Shown here: piece after piece, positions 6,381 through 9,112 of the stretch
Layout of the letters: each line of letters opens with the position of its first letter
Position numbering within the stretch: the first letter of the stretch is position 1
DNA from: an uncultured beta proteobacterium
GTDB taxonomy: Bacteria > Pseudomonadota > Gammaproteobacteria > Burkholderiales > SG8-39
Length of the DNA: 9,112 bases
Reading direction: 5' to 3'
Assembly: GCA_902826155.1 (NCBI GenBank)
Contig: CADEDU010000079.1
Location: forward strand, 1-9,112
The notes under the pieces: generated by a model
What the model was told of the DNA's origin: nothing
The model's input: only the letters and a program-made list of their open reading frames with translations
The model's database searches: none
Program-made: the position numbers and the translations under genes

Positions 6381-7082
6381 TCAGCAGCGGACTTGTTGTT
6401 TGCAGTAGGTCGTCAACTCCTGCACGACTACGTGGCCGTTGGCCGCCGCGCGTGCTTTGCCGTTGTGCTCGAGTGCAAGGCGCATCTCGAACTTCGAAAA
6501 GAAGTCGTTGAACAGCTCGCCGCCGAGCGTGCCGGTGGCTGCGAGTCCATCGCTCGCCGGGTCGTATTCGAGCACGATTGCCGCGAGCGGCTGCGGCGCC
6601 GGTCCGGCGAGCACCTTTGCGCCGGCGGCCGGATCGTACTGGCTGTGCTCGGAGCAGCAATGGATCACGCGCGAGTGTTTGCTATGCGCCGTACGCTGCT
6701 CGCGGTAGCCGATGAAGCTGATCTCGCGGGTGGGATAGGTCATGCGGTGCGAACAGATCGCGGAGTACGCGACGATCGACTGCTTCGGGCCGACGCCGCC
6801 TTCCCATCGGTAGGTGCGCGCATCAGCGGTGCGCAACCCCGTCGCCGCCGCCGCGGGTTGCCCCAGATTGAGCAGAAAGCATGGTGTGCCGGCATACGGG
6901 TAGTGGAACACGTATGTGCGATGCGGCGCCAGGCTGCTCGCCTTGAGCGGGCCGCCGTCGGGCAGGCCGAGCTGGGCACGCTGATAGCTTTTCGGGGTGA
7001 GCGCTTGGTTAGCGAGCGACTGGAGCGCAGCGGCCGACAGCGTCCCCATGGCGCAGGCCTGCATGAATTCGCGCCGTTTCAC
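6381..7082 (-). CDS. Tat-exported Rieske-type [2Fe-2S] protein, atypical
   Basis: The 233-residue protein begins MKRREFM, a twin-arginine motif, followed by a weakly hydrophobic segment (9-28), so it is probably exported folded and either anchored or periplasmic. A Rieske site is visible as C110-S-H112 and C143-S-E-H146, followed by SQYDPAAGAKVLAGPAPQPL (147-166), close to the usual YD..G.v..GPAP..L pattern. Against bc1-type Rieske proteins, the spacing between ligand pairs is 30 residues instead of about 16, and the two disulfide cysteines of CTHLGC/CPCHGS are absent. The last residues (YCKQQVRC) add two more cysteines. Start is GTG 7082, with GGAG at 7089-7092 and a Tat motif in frame; the internal ATG at 7064 would remove the Tat motif. 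It starts 3 nt after the Nudix stop, indicating co-translation. No cytochrome b or c gene is near, so its redox partner is unknown. Confidence 0.82.
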   Translation of the reverse strand: MKRREFMQACAMGTLSAAALQSLANQALTPKSYQRAQLGLPDGGPLKASSLAPHRTYVFHYPYAGTPCFLLNLGQPAAAATGLRTADARTYRWEGGVGPKQSIVAYSAICSHRMTYPTREISFIGYREQRTAHSKHSRVIHCCSEHSQYDPAAGAKVLAGPAPQPLAAIVLEYDPASDGLAATGTLGGELFNDFFSKFEMRLALEHNGKARAAANGHVVVQELTTYCKQQVRC

Positions 7083-7085
7083 GCG

Positions 7086-7634
7086 CTACTCCACCTGGGC
7101 CCGATGCGCCGCGATGCTCTCGGTATGGCAGCCGAACTGGCCGCGAGCGCGATCGGCGAAGTAGTGCCGCAGCGTCGTCGAGATCGTGCGAAACGCCAGC
7201 TCGCGCCAGGGAATGTCGCGTTCGGCATAGAGCGCGACTTCGAGGCTCTCGATGCCGGCGGAGAAGTCCAGATCGATCAGCCGGGCGCGGTAGAACACAT
7301 GCACCTGGTCGACGTGGGGTACCGACAGCATCGCGAACAGATCACCGATCTCGACGCGCGCATTGGCTTCCTCCAGCGTTTCGCGCGCGGCGGCGGCGGC
7401 CGTGGATTCGCCGTTCTCCATGAATCCGGCCGGCAGCGTCCAGAACCCCAGGCGCGGTTCGATCGCGCGCCGGCACAGCAGGATCTTGTCTTCCCACTCC
7501 GGAATCGCGCCGACCACCATCTTCGGGTTCTGGTAGTGGATCGCGTTGCAGCTGGGGCAGACGTAGCGTTCGCGGTTGTCGCCGGCCGGAATGCGCAGTG
7601 ATACGCGATGGCCGCAGTTCGAGCAGTAATTCAT
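7086..7634 (-). CDS. Nudix hydrolase with N-terminal zinc ribbon
   Basis: A cytoplasmic pyrophosphohydrolase of 182 residues. The N-terminal zinc ribbon is C4-x2-C7 with C26-x2-C29, followed by HYQNPKMVVG. The Nudix box runs from G70 through E76, R84-E85 and E88-E89, fitting GX5EX7REUXEEXGU except that Asn91 replaces the usual Gly, a change common in this subfamily. Relatives act on FAD, NADH or ADP-ribose-type dinucleotides; the true substrate cannot be read here. ATG 7634 gives the expected MNYCSNCG start, but no Shine-Dalgarno is visible. It is the first gene of the minus-strand run, divergent from the MoxR gene, and its stop lies 3 nt before the Rieske start. The pairing suggests redox-cofactor upkeep, but that is inference. 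Confidence 0.92.
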   Translation of the reverse strand: MNYCSNCGHRVSLRIPAGDNRERYVCPSCNAIHYQNPKMVVGAIPEWEDKILLCRRAIEPRLGFWTLPAGFMENGESTAAAAARETLEEANARVEIGDLFAMLSVPHVDQVHVFYRARLIDLDFSAGIESLEVALYAERDIPWRELAFRTISTTLRHYFADRARGQFGCHTESIAAHRAQVE

Positions 7635-7658
7635 GGATCGGGCGGGTTGTCGTGCAAA

Positions 7659-7700
7659 GCCCTCGACGGGGCGCGCAATGCCCTCGACAGGGCTCGTAAT
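7659..7700. repeat. Two tandem 21-bp hairpin-forming repeats
   Basis: Units at 7659-7679 and 7680-7700 match at 18 of 21 positions and share GCCCTCGAC(G/A)GGGC. Each is itself an inverted repeat: GCCC/GGGC in the first unit and GCCCT/AGGGC around CGAC in the second. They lie between the divergent Nudix and MoxR genes and would fall in the 5' leader of the Nudix transcript. No protein function is claimed for the open frame that crosses them. Confidence 0.6.
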
Positions 7701-7704
7701 GGTA
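7699..7704 (-). promoter_or_regulatory. Possible -10 box for the Nudix-led minus-strand genes
   Basis: On the minus strand this reads GC-TACCAT, matching TATAAT at four of six bases. No good -35 is found 16-18 bp upstream. A start near 7692 would give a leader of about 58 nt containing both hairpin repeats. Confidence 0.3.
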
Positions 7705-7771
7705 GCGCGTTGTGTCAGCGGGATCGCGCAGTCCCCTACAGCTTACGCGACGAAGCGCGCCAGTTCCTGCG

Positions 7772-7780
7772 TGCTACCAT
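7772..7780 (+). promoter_or_regulatory. Possible extended -10 promoter for the MoxR gene
   Basis: TGC-TACCAT is an extended -10 element (TGn plus a 4/6 match). No convincing -35 was seen. A start near 7787 would put the GTG at 7869 behind a leader of about 80 nt, consistent with the poorly protein-like sequence upstream of that codon. Confidence 0.35.
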
Positions 7781-7868
7781 CGATCGGGCGTGGCATTGCG
7801 CCGTCGATCCGTGCGCCATCGCCGCCCGGCCCGCCCATTCTTCGTGTCGGGCCCTCTCGAGTCAGCGC

Positions 7869-8930
7869 GTGCGCCCTTCAGACTGCCAACGCATCATCGA
7901 TCGCGAATTGCTGTCCCCCGACGGGGCGACACATGGGCGTGCAGGCTCGGTGCCGATCATGCTGTGGGGGCCGCCCGGTGTCGGCAAGTCGCAGATCGTC
8001 GCAAGCGCCGCGGCCCGAAATGGGGCGGCGATCGTCGACATCCGGCTCGCACAGATGGAGCCCACCGATCTGCGCGGTATTCCGTTCAAGGACGGCGACA
8101 CGGTGGTCTGGGCGGTGCCGCGGCTGCTGCCCGACGCGAAGCGCCATGGCGTGCGCGGCGTGCTGTTCCTCGATGAGATCACCTCGGCGGTCCCCACGGT
8201 TACCGCTGCCGCATACCAACTGATCCTCGATCGGCGTCTGGGCGAATACGCGGTGCCGCCGGGCTGGCTGATCATCGCCGCGGGCAACCGGCACGGCGAT
8301 CGCGGCGTCACCTACGCGATGCCGGCGCCGCTTGCGAACCGCTTCGTGCACTACGAAATCGAGCCGCATCTGGAAGATTGGACGCACTGGGCGATCGCGC
8401 AGGGCATCGACGCTCGTGTGATCGCTTTCCTGCGTTTTCGTCCCGATCTGCTATTCCAGTTCGACGCCGAGCGCCAGCACGCGGCATTTCCGACGCCGCG
8501 CTCCTGGGAATATGCCGACCGCGCATTGCGCAAATTCGAAGGCGACCCTGTGCTGTTGCGCGAGAGCCTGAAGGGTTGCGTGGGCGCGGCGACTGCGGCC
8601 GCTTTCGGCGCGTATCTGCAGCACGTGGCGGCTCTCCCTGATCCGCGTCGCGTGCTGGCCGGCGAGCCGGTGACGATGCCTCAGCAGGTGGAGTTGCAAT
8701 ACGCCTTGGCCACGGCGATCGTGCAGCACGTGGCCCGGCTCGATCGCGCGGCGCAGAAGCAGATGCTGCCGGCGGTACTGGCGGTGGCACGCAAGCTGCC
8801 GCAACGCGAGATCGGTGTGATGCTGGTGAGCGACGTCGATCGCGCGCTGGGCCTGCCGTTGTACGACCTGCCGGCGTTCGTCGAGTGGGCGGCCGAAGTT
8901 CGCGATCTGATTTCGTTCGAGCGCGCCTGA
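7869..8930 (+). CDS. MoxR-family AAA+ ATPase
   Basis: A 353-residue ATPase, probably acting as a chaperone-like partner of the downstream DUF2201 protein. From the GTG it shows Walker A GPPGVGKS (34-41), then RLAQMEPTDLRGIP (59-72). Walker B is VLFLDE (98-103) and sensor 1 lies in AAGN (137-140). The arginine finger is in LANRF (155-159), with PRSWE (210-214) as the likely sensor-2 region. The C-terminal PQREIGVMLVSDVDRAL is typical of the subfamily. The frame is open upstream to 7608 with no in-frame ATG, GTG or TTG close to IIDRELL except GTG 7869, so this start is chosen. The upstream part overlaps the Nudix gene and is low in conserved residues. The Shine-Dalgarno is weak. The next gene begins within 50 nt on the same strand. 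Confidence 0.9.
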   Translation: MRPSDCQRIIDRELLSPDGATHGRAGSVPIMLWGPPGVGKSQIVASAAARNGAAIVDIRLAQMEPTDLRGIPFKDGDTVVWAVPRLLPDAKRHGVRGVLFLDEITSAVPTVTAAAYQLILDRRLGEYAVPPGWLIIAAGNRHGDRGVTYAMPAPLANRFVHYEIEPHLEDWTHWAIAQGIDARVIAFLRFRPDLLFQFDAERQHAAFPTPRSWEYADRALRKFEGDPVLLRESLKGCVGAATAAAFGAYLQHVAALPDPRRVLAGEPVTMPQQVELQYALATAIVQHVARLDRAAQKQMLPAVLAVARKLPQREIGVMLVSDVDRALGLPLYDLPAFVEWAAEVRDLISFERA

Positions 8931-8975
8931 GTGGGTGTGAGCCGGTCTTCGGCCGCGGGAGCAACGCCGCCGGGC

Positions 8976-9112
8976 ATGCATGGCGGACTCGAACCGGCGG
9001 CCGCCGCGCTGGACAGATTGGTGCGGGCGCGTAGCCGTCTCATCCTCGAGCGGCCGTTCATCGGTGCGCTGGCGGTGCATCTGGCGCTGGTGGCGAACGC
9101 GCGCTGCGCAAC
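8976..9112 (+). CDS. DUF2201 putative metallopeptidase / VWA-like protein, N-terminal part only
   Basis: Only 45 codons are in the window; the gene runs off the right edge. The residues LDRLVRARSRLILERPFIGA and the following LAVHLALV look like the N-terminal segment of DUF2201 (COG3864-type) proteins, which usually continue with a zinc-protease-like HExxH region and a VWA-like C-terminal domain. Those parts lie outside the window. ATG 8976 has GGGAG at 8957-8961, a long spacing. GTG 8937 or GTG 8931, directly after the MoxR stop in the same frame, are alternatives. Pairing with a MoxR ATPase is the usual arrangement of this family, which supports the call. Confidence 0.7.
   Translation, partial: MHGGLEPAAAALDRLVRARSRLILERPFIGALAVHLALVANARCA

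Noticed and set aside
6210..7601. Plus-strand 463-codon open frame opposite Rieske and Nudix
   Set aside because: Antisense shadow. The minus-strand genes have clear motifs, ribosome sites and tight spacing.
7608..7868. MoxR N-terminal extension of 87 residues
   Set aside because: It overlaps the Nudix gene, the hairpin repeats and the probable promoter, and has no family similarity.
3050..8400. Repeated GCGATCGC/CGATCG words as a repeat family
   Set aside because: They lie mostly within coding DNA at irregular spacing, as expected from GC-rich codon use, with no array structure.

Overview
This is high-GC DNA that reads like a betaproteobacterium, most likely of the Burkholderiales. The reasons are the lysC / tRNA-Ser(GCU) neighbourhood, the adjacent aat and bpt transferase genes, a DUF1841 gene, an rsxB gene without the rest of its complex next to nth, and -10 boxes followed by GC-rich discriminators. 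The genus cannot be read from the sequence. Nearly everything is ordinary chromosomal housekeeping. No insertion sequence, phage gene, CRISPR array or plasmid function was seen.

Left part, plus strand (1-2847): a leader with a probable -10 box precedes lysC (aspartate kinase, 249-1499). Inside lysC is a conserved Met with its own Shine-Dalgarno, which would give a separate regulatory (beta) subunit. A tRNA-Ser(GCU) gene follows (1582-1674), with its own likely promoter and a clear intrinsic terminator. Next is a malate/L-lactate dehydrogenase-family oxidoreductase (1852-2847) that seems to lack the histidines usual in that family.

Middle part, minus strand (7634 down to 2871): seven closely packed genes converge on the dehydrogenase gene. 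In transcription order they are a zinc-ribbon Nudix hydrolase, a Tat-exported Rieske-type protein with unusual ligand spacing, aat, bpt, a soluble rsxB-like ferredoxin, nth (endonuclease III) and a DUF1841 protein. Stop/start junctions are tight: 3 nt between Nudix and Rieske, a 13-bp overlap of aat with bpt, a 4-base TTGA overlap of bpt with rsxB, and 14 nt between nth and DUF1841. The largest gap, 118 bp before aat, may hold a second promoter and contains a 14-bp direct repeat. The shared themes are N-degron tagging (Aat, Bpt) and iron-sulfur or redox chemistry (Rieske, RsxB, Nth).

Right part, plus strand (7635-9112): a 234-bp divergent intergenic region with two tandem 21-bp hairpin repeats and two oppositely facing TACCAT -10-like boxes leads into a MoxR-type AAA+ ATPase (7869-8930). 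The start of a DUF2201 (putative metallopeptidase / VWA-like) gene follows and is cut by the window edge. This is a known two-gene pairing of poorly understood function.

No stretch longer than about 250 bp lacks a gene. The points most worth a second look are the aberrant Rieske protein, the unanchored orphan RsxB beside nth, the His-less dehydrogenase and the hairpin repeats in the Nudix/MoxR intergenic region.
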